From Gemmatimonadota bacterium (lineage in GTDB: Bacteria > Gemmatimonadota > Gemmatimonadetes > Palauibacterales > Palauibacteraceae), in the NCBI GenBank assembly GCA_022820995.1, contig JAJEEM010000004.1, forward strand, positions 41,491-105,490: 64,000 nucleotides of DNA, in the 5' to 3' direction. The position numbers and the translations under genes are program-made. Shown here in pieces: positions 7,666 to 15,962 of this stretch. Position 1 is the first letter of the stretch, and every line of letters starts with the position of its first letter. The notes under the pieces were generated by a model, which was given only the letters and a program-made list of their open reading frames with translations, had not been told where the DNA came from and made no database searches.

Positions 7666-10194
7666 GTGACGCAAGGCACCCTGCAGCACGAACGCATCGA
7701 ACGCCGCGCACTGGAACAGGAAATGCGCGAGTCGTTCATCGACTACTCGATGAGCGTCATCGTCCAGCGCGCGCTCCCCGATGCCCGCGACGGCCTGAAG
7801 CCCGTACATCGCCGAATCCTCTACGCCATGCTGGAGGAGGGGATGCGCCCCTCGCGCCCGCACAAGAAGAGCGCGACGGTCGTGGGCGACGTGCTGGGGC
7901 GCTATCACCCGCATGGGGATGGCGCCGTGTACGACACCATCGTCCGCATGGTCCAGGACTTCTCGCTGCGCTATCCGCTCATCGACGGCCAGGGCAACTT
8001 CGGTTCGATCGATGGCGATTCCGCAGCCGCCTACCGCTACACGGAAGTGCGGATGACGCCGGTCGCGATGGACCTCCTCTCCGACATCGAGCGCGACACC
8101 GTCGACATGCGGCCCAACTTCGACGGGCGCCTCACCGAACCGGTGGTGCTGCCCTGCCGGCTGCCGCACCTCCTGCTGAACGGCAGCGACGGGATCGCGG
8201 TCGGCATGGCGACGAAGATCCCGCCGCACAACGCCGGGGAGCTCCTCGCCGCGGTCGACCACCTCGTCGCGAACCCGCATTGCGACAGCGACGAACTGCT
8301 CGCCCGCCTGCCCGGGCCCGACTTCCCGACGGGCGGGTACATCCACGGCCGGGCCGGCATCGAATCCGCCTACCGGACCGGGCGCGGACGACTCGACATG
8401 CGCGCCAGGGTCCACCTGGAGGAAGGCCGGTTCGGGAAGAGTTCGCTGATCGTCACGGAACTTCCCTACCAGGTGAACAAGACGCGCGTCATCGAGCAGA
8501 TCACGAAGCTGGTGCGCGCCGGGCGGGCGGACGCGATCACCGACCTGCGCGACGAGTCCGACCGAGACGGGATCCGGCTCGTGATCGAGCTCAAGCGCGA
8601 CGCGAAGCCGAAGAAGGTGCTCGCGACCCTGTTCAAGAAGACGCAGCTCCGCTACACGTTCGGCGTGATCATGCTCGCGCTCGTCGATGGCAAGCCCGAG
8701 GAGCTGGACCTGAGAACGGTCCTCGGCACGTGGATCGACCATCGCCTCTCCGTGATCCGCCGCGGCGCGGCGCACGACCTCGCCCGCGCCCGGGACCGCG
8801 CGCACGTCGTCGAAGGGCTGCGGACGGCGCTCGACGACATCGACCGCGTCATCGACATCATCCGCGGCTCGAAGACGCCGGCAGGCGCGCGGAAGGCACT
8901 CCTCGCGGCGTTCGACCTCACGGAGCGGCAGGCGGACGCGATCCTCGCGATGCGGCTCGTCCGGCTGACGGGTCTGGAGCGGGACAGGCTGGCGGAGGAA
9001 CTGCGGGCGCTGCGGGAGGAGATCGCGCGTCTGACCGCGCTCGTCGAGGACGAAGCGGCCCGGCGGGGGTTCCTGAGGGATGAGATCCGGGACCTCGCAC
9101 GACGCTACAACGACCCCAGGCGCACGGAGATCCTCGACGGTGACGCGGAGCTCCGGCTGTCGAAGGGTGGCGGGGGCGAGGCGCAGCTCGTGCTGGTGAG
9201 TCGCGGCGGCTACGTGAAGGCGCAGCCGGCCGCCACCGGCGGGGGGATGGCAGGCGCCGAAGTGCTGTCCGCCCGCGAGGGCGATTTCGCGCGCCACGCG
9301 TTCCTGACGCGGGGAGCGCATACGCTCCTCGCGATCACGGCCCGCGGCAACGCGCATGCGCTGCCCGTCGCGGCGCTGCCGAGGGGCACGCGGAGTTCCC
9401 GGGGCCGCCACGTCGACGAGTTCATCGATCTGGAGCCGGCAGACGAGATCGTCTCGCTGCTCGCGGCGGAGACCTTCGCGGATGACCGATTTCTCGTGAT
9501 CGCCACCAGACGTGGTCACGTGAAGCGCTCGGCGCTGTCGGAGTACGCAAACGCCCGGAGCGCAGGCATCATCGGCGCCGGCATCGCACGCGGCGACGAG
9601 GTGGTGGCCGCGTTCGTCACCGAAGGAAGCAGCGACCTCCTGTTCGCGACGCGGTCGGGCCAGGCGATCCGGTTCCCCGAATCCGCCACCCGCGTGATGG
9701 GCCGCACGGCCCGCGGCGTCAAGGCCATCGATCTCGCGCCCGACGATGTGGTGGTCGCGGCTGCGGCCCCGCGCCCGGATTCCGATCTGCTCGTGGCGAC
9801 CGCCGCCGGGTACGGCAAGCGTATCCCGTTCACGGAATTCAAGGTGCAGGGGCGGGCGGGCAAGGGGTTCACCGTCCTCCCCGAGCGGGAGCGGACCGGC
9901 GGCCTCGTGGGATTCACCGAAGCGCACGACGCGGACGAGGTTGCGTGGGAACTGTCCGACGGGTCCGTGGAGGCGACGTCGGCGGCCAGCGTGATCCGTC
10001 GCTCTCCTCGCGAGGCCGGGCGCCCGGCGGTGCGACTGCCGGCGGGCGTTGCGGTCGAGGCGGTGCACCCGATGCACTCGGGACGCAGTGCGCGCACCGG
10101 GTCACGTCCCGCTGGAGCAACCGGGGACCCGCCCCTCGGGGATCCGCCCACGGACGGCGAGGAATCTCAGGCTGAGTTCAAGTTCGAAGGTTAA
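7666..10194 (+). CDS. gyrA: Type IIA topoisomerase subunit A (GyrA/ParC)
   Basis: This is the DNA cleavage-rejoining subunit. The 842-residue protein has the N-terminal breakage-reunion domain with [20 protein letters not shown], the winged-helix segment [12 protein letters not shown] and the active-site tyrosine Tyr125 in AAYRYTE. The central coiled arm and a C-terminal beta-pinwheel follow, with blades such as [13 protein letters not shown]. The canonical GyrA box QRRGGKG is not present in the first blade, where ATGGGMAG sits instead; a weaker QGRAGKG is in the last blade. It could therefore be gyrase A or topoisomerase IV ParC. gyrB is nearby (17604-19565), which favours GyrA. The start is GTG 7666 with AGAGGAGGC upstream. 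A Gly (residue 86) occupies the quinolone-contact Ser83 position of E. coli GyrA. Confidence 0.93.
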   Translation: MTQGTLQHERIERRALEQEMRESFIDYSMSVIVQRALPDARDGLKPVHRRILYAMLEEGMRPSRPHKKSATVVGDVLGRYHPHGDGAVYDTIVRMVQDFSLRYPLIDGQGNFGSIDGDSAAAYRYTEVRMTPVAMDLLSDIERDTVDMRPNFDGRLTEPVVLPCRLPHLLLNGSDGIAVGMATKIPPHNAGELLAAVDHLVANPHCDSDELLARLPGPDFPTGGYIHGRAGIESAYRTGRGRLDMRARVHLEEGRFGKSSLIVTELPYQVNKTRVIEQITKLVRAGRADAITDLRDESDRDGIRLVIELKRDAKPKKVLATLFKKTQLRYTFGVIMLALVDGKPEELDLRTVLGTWIDHRLSVIRRGAAHDLARARDRAHVVEGLRTALDDIDRVIDIIRGSKTPAGARKALLAAFDLTERQADAILAMRLVRLTGLERDRLAEELRALREEIARLTALVEDEAARRGFLRDEIRDLARRYNDPRRTEILDGDAELRLSKGGGGEAQLVLVSRGGYVKAQPAATGGGMAGAEVLSAREGDFARHAFLTRGAHTLLAITARGNAHALPVAALPRGTRSSRGRHVDEFIDLEPADEIVSLLAAETFADDRFLVIATRRGHVKRSALSEYANARSAGIIGAGIARGDEVVAAFVTEGSSDLLFATRSGQAIRFPESATRVMGRTARGVKAIDLAPDDVVVAAAAPRPDSDLLVATAAGYGKRIPFTEFKVQGRAGKGFTVLPERERTGGLVGFTEAHDADEVAWELSDGSVEATSAASVIRRSPREAGRPAVRLPAGVAVEAVHPMHSGRSARTGSRPAGATGDPPLGDPPTDGEESQAEFKFEG

Positions 10195-10281
10195 CAGCGG
10201 TCTCCGGTGCTCGCATGGCGAATTTCCGGGACACGACACTAGCTTCCAGCTTCGCTCCTGGAGCCCGGCCGGAGAGGTCCC

Positions 10282-11097
10282 ATGCACAGACCCATTGTGG
10301 TGTTGGCGGTGTCCGCGTTCGTCGGGTGTGCCGGCGGGGCGCCGGAAGACGGCAGCGGGACCGGAGTGGCCGCTGCGGCGCCCGGTGATGCGGCCGCCCT
10401 GCATGCCGCGCGTCTGATCGAGAGTCTCGGGGGGCGTGAGGCGTGGGACCGCACGCGGTATCTCTCCTTCCGGTGGATCGTGGAGCGCGAGGGGCGGATC
10501 GTGGCAAACCGGGAGCACTCATGGGACCGATACGATGGACGGTACCGCATCGCGTACGAGGCGGACGGCGCTTCCCATCTCGTGCTCTTCAACGTCAACG
10601 AGATCGAACCGCACCCCGAACTCGACAGGGTCCCGGCGGGACGCGCCTGGATCGGCGGGAACGAGTTGGCCGGCGCCGCGCGGGATTCCGCGCTCCGGCG
10701 CGGCTATAGCGCCTTCATCAACGACACCTACTGGGCGATCATGCCCTACAAGTGGGAAGACCCGGGCGTGCACCTCACGTATGAGGGCACTCGCACGCTC
10801 TCCAACGGCAGGGTCTACGACGTGATCCACCTCGGCTTCGACCAGGGCCTGGGTGTGACCGAGGACCAGTACTGGGGCTTCCTCGATGAGTCGGGACGGA
10901 TGGTCGCCTGGCAGTACCACCTCGGGCGGGCGGAGGCACCCGGGGACGTCATTTGGTGGTCGGACTGGGAGCCGGTCGGCGACGTCCGGTTCGCCATGAC
11001 CCGGCTTCTCGATGGCGGAGGCCGCTTCATCTACTTCGAGGACGTCGCCGCGGGTGAGACCGTACCCGAGGGACGCTTCGACCCGCCCACATCTTGA
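10282..11097 (+). CDS. Lipoprotein of unknown function
   Basis: The 271-residue product has a lipoprotein signal (MHRPIVVLAVSAFVGC, Cys16 as lipidated residue) followed by a Gly/Ala-rich linker to about residue 38. The mature part (AARLIESLGGREAWDRTRYLSFRW...) looks like the exported beta-sheet domain common in Bacteroidota/Gemmatimonadota lipoproteins, with a start like LolA/DUF6503-type proteins. That similarity is from memory of the pattern and is weak. ATG 10282 follows GGAGAGG. The stop overlaps the start of the next gene (TTGA), so the two are probably translated together. The pairing with a membrane transporter suggests an envelope role, but nothing more specific is visible. Confidence 0.65.
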   Translation: MHRPIVVLAVSAFVGCAGGAPEDGSGTGVAAAAPGDAAALHAARLIESLGGREAWDRTRYLSFRWIVEREGRIVANREHSWDRYDGRYRIAYEADGASHLVLFNVNEIEPHPELDRVPAGRAWIGGNELAGAARDSALRRGYSAFINDTYWAIMPYKWEDPGVHLTYEGTRTLSNGRVYDVIHLGFDQGLGVTEDQYWGFLDESGRMVAWQYHLGRAEAPGDVIWWSDWEPVGDVRFAMTRLLDGGGRFIYFEDVAAGETVPEGRFDPPTS

Positions 11098-12827
11098 ACG
11101 AACCCGGATCCGGGGCCGTGGCGCCGGACGCGATCGCCGCGAGCGACGAGGAGGGACGCCGGTACCGGGACGGCATCTATCAGCCGCTCGACGAGAGCAC
11201 GGTACCGGACGCGCCGGACACCGCCGACTTCCCGCGGCGCGGCCACGGGCCGCCCTTCAAGTTCGTCCAACGCATGTCGCGCGTGCCTCGCCTCAGGCAC
11301 GTCATCGGCCCCTCCGTCATCGCGCTCGGCATGGGTCTGGGCAGTGGCGAATTTCTGCTCTGGCCCAACCTCGTCGCCGCGAACGGTTTCTCCATCTGGT
11401 GGCTGTTCTGGATCGGCGTTGTGACCCAGTTCGTCGTCATCGGCGAGATCGAACGCTGGACGATCGCGACCGGCGAATCGACGTTCGCCGGCATGGCGCG
11501 GCTCGACCGGCTCGGCTTCTGGCCGTGGCTCTTCCTCGTCGCGACGCTGGTGAGCTTCTTCTGGCCCGGCTGGGCCTCGCAGTCGGCGGAGTTCGTGGGC
11601 CAGATCATCGTGATCAGCGGCGGCCCGCAGATCCAGTGGCAGCCGATGGCGCTGCTCATGCTCTTCTTCATCTGGTTCGGGCTCGCGGTGTCCCGGATCG
11701 TCTACAACGTTCTGGAACGCTGCGAGATCGCGCTGGTGGCCGGGTTCTTCCCCCTGTTGCTCATCACGCTTCTGGTTGTCGGCCTTGTCCCGTCGCACCT
11801 GCTTGAACTGGTGGTCGGCGCCGGCTCCTTCGGTAGCGCCCCGGCCGAACTGTTCACGGGCGATCAGTTTCCGACGCTGATCCTCGCGGTGGCGTATGCG
11901 GGGACGGGGGGCACGCTGCTCCTCGCGCAGTCGCTGTGGCTCCGCGACAAGGGCTTCGGGATGGCGCGGTTCCAGGGACGGATCGCCGGCATCCGTGGAC
12001 GCAATGAGGACATCAGCACGACCGGGTTCGTCTTCGACACGAACGATGCCACCCAACTCGGGCGTTTCAGAGGCTGGATGAGGATCGTCCACCAGGAACT
12101 GCTCGTCACCTTCGTGCTCCTGACGCTGCTGAGCGTCGTCATCACGTGCATGCTCGTCGTGGCGACGCTCGGAACCGGGAACCCCGAGTTGGCCGGCGAC
12201 CTGACCACGATGGTCACGCTTCAGGGCGAGGCGATCGAGCGGGTCGGCGGGTTGTGGCTGCGGGTCGCGTTCCTCCTGGGCGGATCCTTCGTCATCTTTT
12301 CGACCCAACTCGCGATTCTCGACACCGTCACGCGGATCACGGGCTGCATCTTCTACGAACGCTTCGGATACAGGACGCGCTTCTTCACCCAGAAGCGGAC
12401 CTTCCTGGTGTTCCTGACGATCTTCGTGCTCGCCGCGATGGGGATCATCACCGCGTCCTGGGTAGGCGGCGAGGCGCTCGATGTGCTCCAGCCCGACTTC
12501 CTGCTCCTCATCGCCGGCCCCTTCACCATGTCGAGCATGTTCCTGTTCACGCTCGTCGTGGGCTACATGAACGTGCGCCGGCTGCCCGCCGAGTTGGGGC
12601 CGCCGACGTGGAAGCGGTGGAGTCTGCTCTGGGCAGCCATCCTGTGGGGATGGTTTACGGCGGAACAGCTGTCGCGGACGGTGATGCTGGTCGGAGGCGT
12701 GGACCCGCAGTTCCAGGAATCGCTGGCCCTGCACCCGGTTCGGATCGTCTTCTACGCGCTGTGGATTGCGTCGCTGGCCTGGTTCGCGGCGCGCACGCTT
12801 CCGGGGCAGGCGAGGCGGGGAGCGTAG
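11094..12827 (+). CDS. Nramp-like membrane transporter
   Basis: The 577-residue protein has a soluble N-terminal segment of about 65 residues and then about 11-12 membrane helices in the LeuT-fold style of the Nramp family. The first helix contains IGPSVIALGMGLGSGEF at the place where Nramp proteins carry DPGN, and the sixth-helix region is GGTLLLAQSLW where MPH is expected, so the classic metal-binding residues are not conserved. A cytoplasmic loop (about 300-330) is unusually long. It is best called an Nramp-superfamily member of unknown substrate. The start is TTG 11094, overlapping the lipoprotein stop; GTG 11118 is an alternative. Confidence 0.7.
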   Translation: MNEPGSGAVAPDAIAASDEEGRRYRDGIYQPLDESTVPDAPDTADFPRRGHGPPFKFVQRMSRVPRLRHVIGPSVIALGMGLGSGEFLLWPNLVAANGFSIWWLFWIGVVTQFVVIGEIERWTIATGESTFAGMARLDRLGFWPWLFLVATLVSFFWPGWASQSAEFVGQIIVISGGPQIQWQPMALLMLFFIWFGLAVSRIVYNVLERCEIALVAGFFPLLLITLLVVGLVPSHLLELVVGAGSFGSAPAELFTGDQFPTLILAVAYAGTGGTLLLAQSLWLRDKGFGMARFQGRIAGIRGRNEDISTTGFVFDTNDATQLGRFRGWMRIVHQELLVTFVLLTLLSVVITCMLVVATLGTGNPELAGDLTTMVTLQGEAIERVGGLWLRVAFLLGGSFVIFSTQLAILDTVTRITGCIFYERFGYRTRFFTQKRTFLVFLTIFVLAAMGIITASWVGGEALDVLQPDFLLLIAGPFTMSSMFLFTLVVGYMNVRRLPAELGPPTWKRWSLLWAAILWGWFTAEQLSRTVMLVGGVDPQFQESLALHPVRIVFYALWIASLAWFAARTLPGQARRGA

Positions 12828-12858
12828 GCGACCGAAGCCTGATGGTCGGGCCGAGGCC

Positions 12859-13842
12859 TCAGGCCGTGGGTTCCGGCACCGCTTCGGCCATCTTTCCGGA
12901 CATTTCCTCCGCGCTCTTCATCTGCGCGAGATCGAGTGAGAAGTCGGGCCGCTCCTGGGCAGAGAGCTTGTCCAGCAGTTCGCGGATCTCGCGGGGCGCC
13001 AGGCCGGCGGCCTTGAGATCTTCCTTCGTCGCGACCCCCTCGGCGCGGATCGATTCCGACTCGGTATCCGCGCGTAGCAGGCTCCGCAGAACCTCGAGTT
13101 CGCCCGCGCTCAGGCGCGCCCCCAACACTTCATAATCGACCCAGGCCTCGTAGGTCAGCGGCGCGACGCGCTGGAGCATGCCGGCCATCACCCGCCCGTA
13201 TTCCTGGATTTCCCACTGCGCATGTGCATCCACCCGCAGCCGAAGGAAGTGGAGCAGGTTGTGCAGGTCGATCTTCCAGTACCACTGCGTATAGGTGGAG
13301 AGGGGGAGGTCGATCCGCGCGAGTTCGCGGGCGACATCTTCGGACAGCATCCAGTTGTAGGCATGGGCCGCTTCCTCCCGCAACTGCTCCCAGCGGTCGA
13401 TCGCGCTCCGATAGAGGTCACCGGGGGCAGGGTCCGTCTCCCGGCCCTGATTGTTCAGGCGGCTCTGATAGGCGAACTGCTCGTGGTCCGGCTCGTAGAA
13501 CAGCAAAGGCAGGAGACTGTAGCGGGCGCTGAGTTCGTTGACGGACGCGGTGCGGTGCCGGATCCACTGTCGCGCGACGAACATCGGCATGGAGCAGTGA
13601 AACTTGAACTCGACCATCTCGCTCGGGGTCGTGTGCGCGTGGCGCCGCAGATACCGGACGAGACCGCGAGTCTGGCTGACACGGCGCGTACCGGCCCCGT
13701 AGCTCACGCGAGCCGCCGCCTCGACGTCCGCGTCGGAGCCCATGTAGTCGACGAGCGCGACGAACCCGTGGTCGAGAACGGGGAAATACCCGCCGAGGAT
13801 CTCCTCGGCCGCAGGGACGGTCGGTCTCCCGGTGGTTTCCAT
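12859..13842 (-). CDS. thyX: FAD-dependent thymidylate synthase
   Basis: ThyX makes dTMP from dUMP using methylenetetrahydrofolate, FAD and NADPH. The diagnostic motif RHRTASVNELSARY is at residues 95-108. Upstream are the dUMP/FAD-contacting regions (ARVSYGAGTRRVS, HTTPSEMVEFKFHCSMP). At 327 residues it is longer than the 220-260 typical of the family; the extra part is a helical C-terminal extension from about residue 240, ending acidic. ATG 13842 is the only reasonable start. It lies 43 bases downstream of glpK on the same strand. Confidence 0.95.
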   Translation of the reverse strand: METTGRPTVPAAEEILGGYFPVLDHGFVALVDYMGSDADVEAAARVSYGAGTRRVSQTRGLVRYLRRHAHTTPSEMVEFKFHCSMPMFVARQWIRHRTASVNELSARYSLLPLLFYEPDHEQFAYQSRLNNQGRETDPAPGDLYRSAIDRWEQLREEAAHAYNWMLSEDVARELARIDLPLSTYTQWYWKIDLHNLLHFLRLRVDAHAQWEIQEYGRVMAGMLQRVAPLTYEAWVDYEVLGARLSAGELEVLRSLLRADTESESIRAEGVATKEDLKAAGLAPREIRELLDKLSAQERPDFSLDLAQMKSAEEMSGKMAEAVPEPTA

Positions 13843-13885
13843 GAGCTACCCGTGCCGCTACAGGGAGGTGTTGTCGGCCAGAATA

Positions 13886-15373
13886 TCAGTTCGTGAGCAC
13901 GCGGGCGACCGCGCGCCGCCACCCGGAATAGAGCGCTTCGCGCATCTCCGCGTCCATGACGGGGCGCCACGCGCGGTCGTGGCGCCACAGCGCCGCGACC
14001 TCCCGCAGATCCGCGAATACGCCGGCGCCGAGGCCGCCCAGCATCGCCGCCCCCAGTGCGGTGGTCTCCGTCACGACCGGGCGCCCGATCTCGAGGTCGA
14101 GGATGTCGGCGAGAAACTGCATCGCCCAGTCGTTCCGCGTGAACCCGCCATCCACGCGCAACGTATCCGGTCGCCGGGCTCCGTCGGCCTCCATCGCGTC
14201 GATCAGTTCGCGTGACTGGTAGGCGACCGCCTCCAGCGCCGCCCGCGCGATCTCGGCCCGCCCCGTGTCGCGCGTCATTCCCAGCAGGGCGGCACGGGCT
14301 TCCGGATCCCAATGGATGCCGCCCAGCCCGACGAAGGCGGGAACGAGCACGACCCCACCCGTCGAATCCACGGAACGGGCGAGCGCCTCCGTCTCCGCCG
14401 CGTCGGAGATGATGCCCGGTCCATCGCGCAGCCATTGCACCGATGCGCCGGCGACGAAGATGCTGCCCTCGAGCGCGTACGTGCGCTCTCCCCCGAGTTG
14501 CCAGGCCACCGTCGCGAGCAGGCCGTGGCGCGAGGCGAGCCGGTCCGCGCCCGTGTTCAGCAGCGCGAACGCGCCCGTCCCGTAGGTGAACTTCATCCCG
14601 CCCGGCTCGAACGCCGCCTGCCCGAACGTCGCTGCCTGCTGGTCGCCGGCCACGCCCCGCAACGGGATCGCGCGGCCGAAGAGTCCGGCGGACGTTTCCC
14701 CGAAATCGCCGGCCGAATCGCGAACCTCGGGCAACACGGCGGCGGGCACCCGCAACCGTTCGAGCAGCTCCGGGTGCCACCGGCCCTCATCGATATCGTA
14801 GAGGAGCGTCCGCGACGCGTTCGACGCGTCCGTCGCGTGCACGCGCCCTCCGGTCAGGCACCAGAGCAGCCACGTGTCGATCGTCCCGAAGGCCAGTTCT
14901 CCCTTCCCGGCCGCCTCGCGCGCTCCCGGCACGTTGTCGAGGATCCAGGCCAGCTTCGTTCCGGAGAAGTACGGATCGAGCCGCAAACCGGTGCGGCGCC
15001 CGATCAACCCTTCGTGCCCCGCCTCGCGAAGCTCGGCACACTCCTTCGCCGTCCGCCGGTCCTGCCACACGATCGCCGGGTGAATCGGCCGGCCGCTCGC
15101 GCGTTCCCAGACCACGGTCGTCTCGCGCTGGTTCGTGATGCCGATCGCCGCCACCTGATACCCGAGCGCCTCGGCGGCCTCGATGACCTCCCGCGCCACC
15201 CCGACCGCGTCGTCCCGGATGCGCTCGGGATCGTGCTCCACCCTGCCCGGCAGCGGATAACTCTGAGGCAACTCGCGCTGAGCGCTCGCGACCCCCGTCC
15301 CCTCGAGATCGAACGCGATGGCGCGCGTGGAGGTCGTGCCCTGGTCGATTGCGATCACGGCGGGTGCGGTCAT
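13886..15373 (-). CDS. glpK: Glycerol kinase
   Basis: GlpK phosphorylates glycerol to sn-glycerol 3-phosphate with ATP in the cytoplasm. The 495-residue length is normal. The FGGY-kinase fold shows the N-terminal phosphate loop DQGTTSTRAIAFD (residues 10-22), glycerol-binding GITNQRETT and WQDRRT, and the ATP-binding TYGTGAFALLNTG and DGGFTRNDW segments. ATG 15373 begins the protein 10 bases after the stub of the duplicated beta-propeller gene, so glpK may be read from the same transcript. No glpF or glpD is adjacent, and the local context does not point to glycerol catabolism. Confidence 0.95.
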   Translation of the reverse strand: MTAPAVIAIDQGTTSTRAIAFDLEGTGVASAQRELPQSYPLPGRVEHDPERIRDDAVGVAREVIEAAEALGYQVAAIGITNQRETTVVWERASGRPIHPAIVWQDRRTAKECAELREAGHEGLIGRRTGLRLDPYFSGTKLAWILDNVPGAREAAGKGELAFGTIDTWLLWCLTGGRVHATDASNASRTLLYDIDEGRWHPELLERLRVPAAVLPEVRDSAGDFGETSAGLFGRAIPLRGVAGDQQAATFGQAAFEPGGMKFTYGTGAFALLNTGADRLASRHGLLATVAWQLGGERTYALEGSIFVAGASVQWLRDGPGIISDAAETEALARSVDSTGGVVLVPAFVGLGGIHWDPEARAALLGMTRDTGRAEIARAALEAVAYQSRELIDAMEADGARRPDTLRVDGGFTRNDWAMQFLADILDLEIGRPVVTETTALGAAMLGGLGAGVFADLREVAALWRHDRAWRPVMDAEMREALYSGWRRAVARVLTN

Positions 15374-15383
15374 GGATCCCGGG

Positions 15384-15596
15384 CTACAGGCGCGATCCGC
15401 GCGGTTTCAGGTCCAGTAACTCCCGAAGGCTTTGAGCACCGCTCGATTCAGTCCGACAAGGTCCGAGTCGAAGACAACACCGTGAGTTCATCCCCGGCCA
15501 CCGAGCGGAACTCGGTGGCCGGGGACGGTTCGCAGCCGGAACCTCAACCTGCGGGGAACGCCGCCTCGAACCGGTCACGCCGCGCACGCGGCTCAC
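15384..15596 (-). pseudogene. Stub of a duplicated beta-propeller gene
   Basis: This short frame starts with GTG 15596 overlapping the stop of the small secreted gene before it (GTGA). That is exactly the arrangement at 17126-17129. Its first residues (RGVTGSR...AANRPRPPSSARWPG) match the start of the intact propeller gene at 15963-17129, then the sequence diverges after MNSRCC and ends at residue 70. The last bases (GCGCGGTTTCA) resemble the 3' end of the intact copy. I read it as a copy that lost nearly all of its body by internal deletion. It could instead be an independent short frame that shares only the hairpin repeat. Confidence 0.45.
15492..15524 (-). repeat. Perfect hairpin repeat, copy 2
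   Basis: The sequence is a 14-base arm CCCCGGCCACCGAG, a 5-base loop and the exact reverse complement of the arm. It begins 69 bases after the stop codon of the small secreted gene, the same offset as the copy at 17025-17057. There is no following T-run, so it is not a standard intrinsic terminator. It could stabilise or process the RNA, reduce read-through, or be a REP-like extragenic palindrome. Confidence 0.8.
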
Positions 15597-15880
15597 CGGA
15601 AGCCACAAGAGACGTGGAGGCGGGATTCGTCATGCATCCTGTACGTGCCAACACTGAACGTCAGGCGAAAACCGAAGCCGAGATTGAGGGAGAACGTCTG
15701 GGAGCCCAGAAGTGTCCCGGTCGCCGGATAGTTCGGACCTCCCGAGATGTACTCCCCACACTCGCTCTGCGCCGCAGCCTCCGACGGCTGGACGAGCGAG
15801 AGCGCCAGTGCCCCCGAAAAAATCCGTGCCGCCGCGCGTGGCCCCATCGCACACAAGTTTCTCCTCTTCCTCATCATCAT
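15593..15880 (-). CDS. Small secreted cysteine-bearing protein, copy 2
   Basis: The 95-residue product has a basic start (MMMRKRRN), a hydrophobic stretch (IFSGALALSLV) and a likely cleavage after EAAAQ. The mature part is about 60 residues, SECGEYISGGPN... to VSCGFR, with one Cys near each end that could form a disulfide. The family is unknown to me. It is a paralogue of the product at 17126-17473: SECGEYISGGPN, the TGTL segment and YRMHD are shared, while a Gly/Leu-rich insert is missing here. The ATG at 15880 follows GGGGAGGTGG, a strong ribosome-binding site that is also kept in the paralogue. The gene starts 83 bases after the intact beta-propeller gene. Confidence 0.65.
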   Translation of the reverse strand: MMMRKRRNLCAMGPRAAARIFSGALALSLVQPSEAAAQSECGEYISGGPNYPATGTLLGSQTFSLNLGFGFRLTFSVGTYRMHDESRLHVSCGFR

Positions 15881-15962
15881 CCACCTCCCCAGATTTGTCC
15901 AGGAGGGCGACACCCTGCCGCCCCTCTCCGACATTAGGATCCGGGGGGCCATCAACGGGCCA

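Noticed and set aside
7384..10077. 897-codon frame on the minus strand across the GyrA/ParC gene
   Set aside because: Antisense shadow; composition is Arg/His/Asp rich, and the opposite strand carries an unmistakable topoisomerase.
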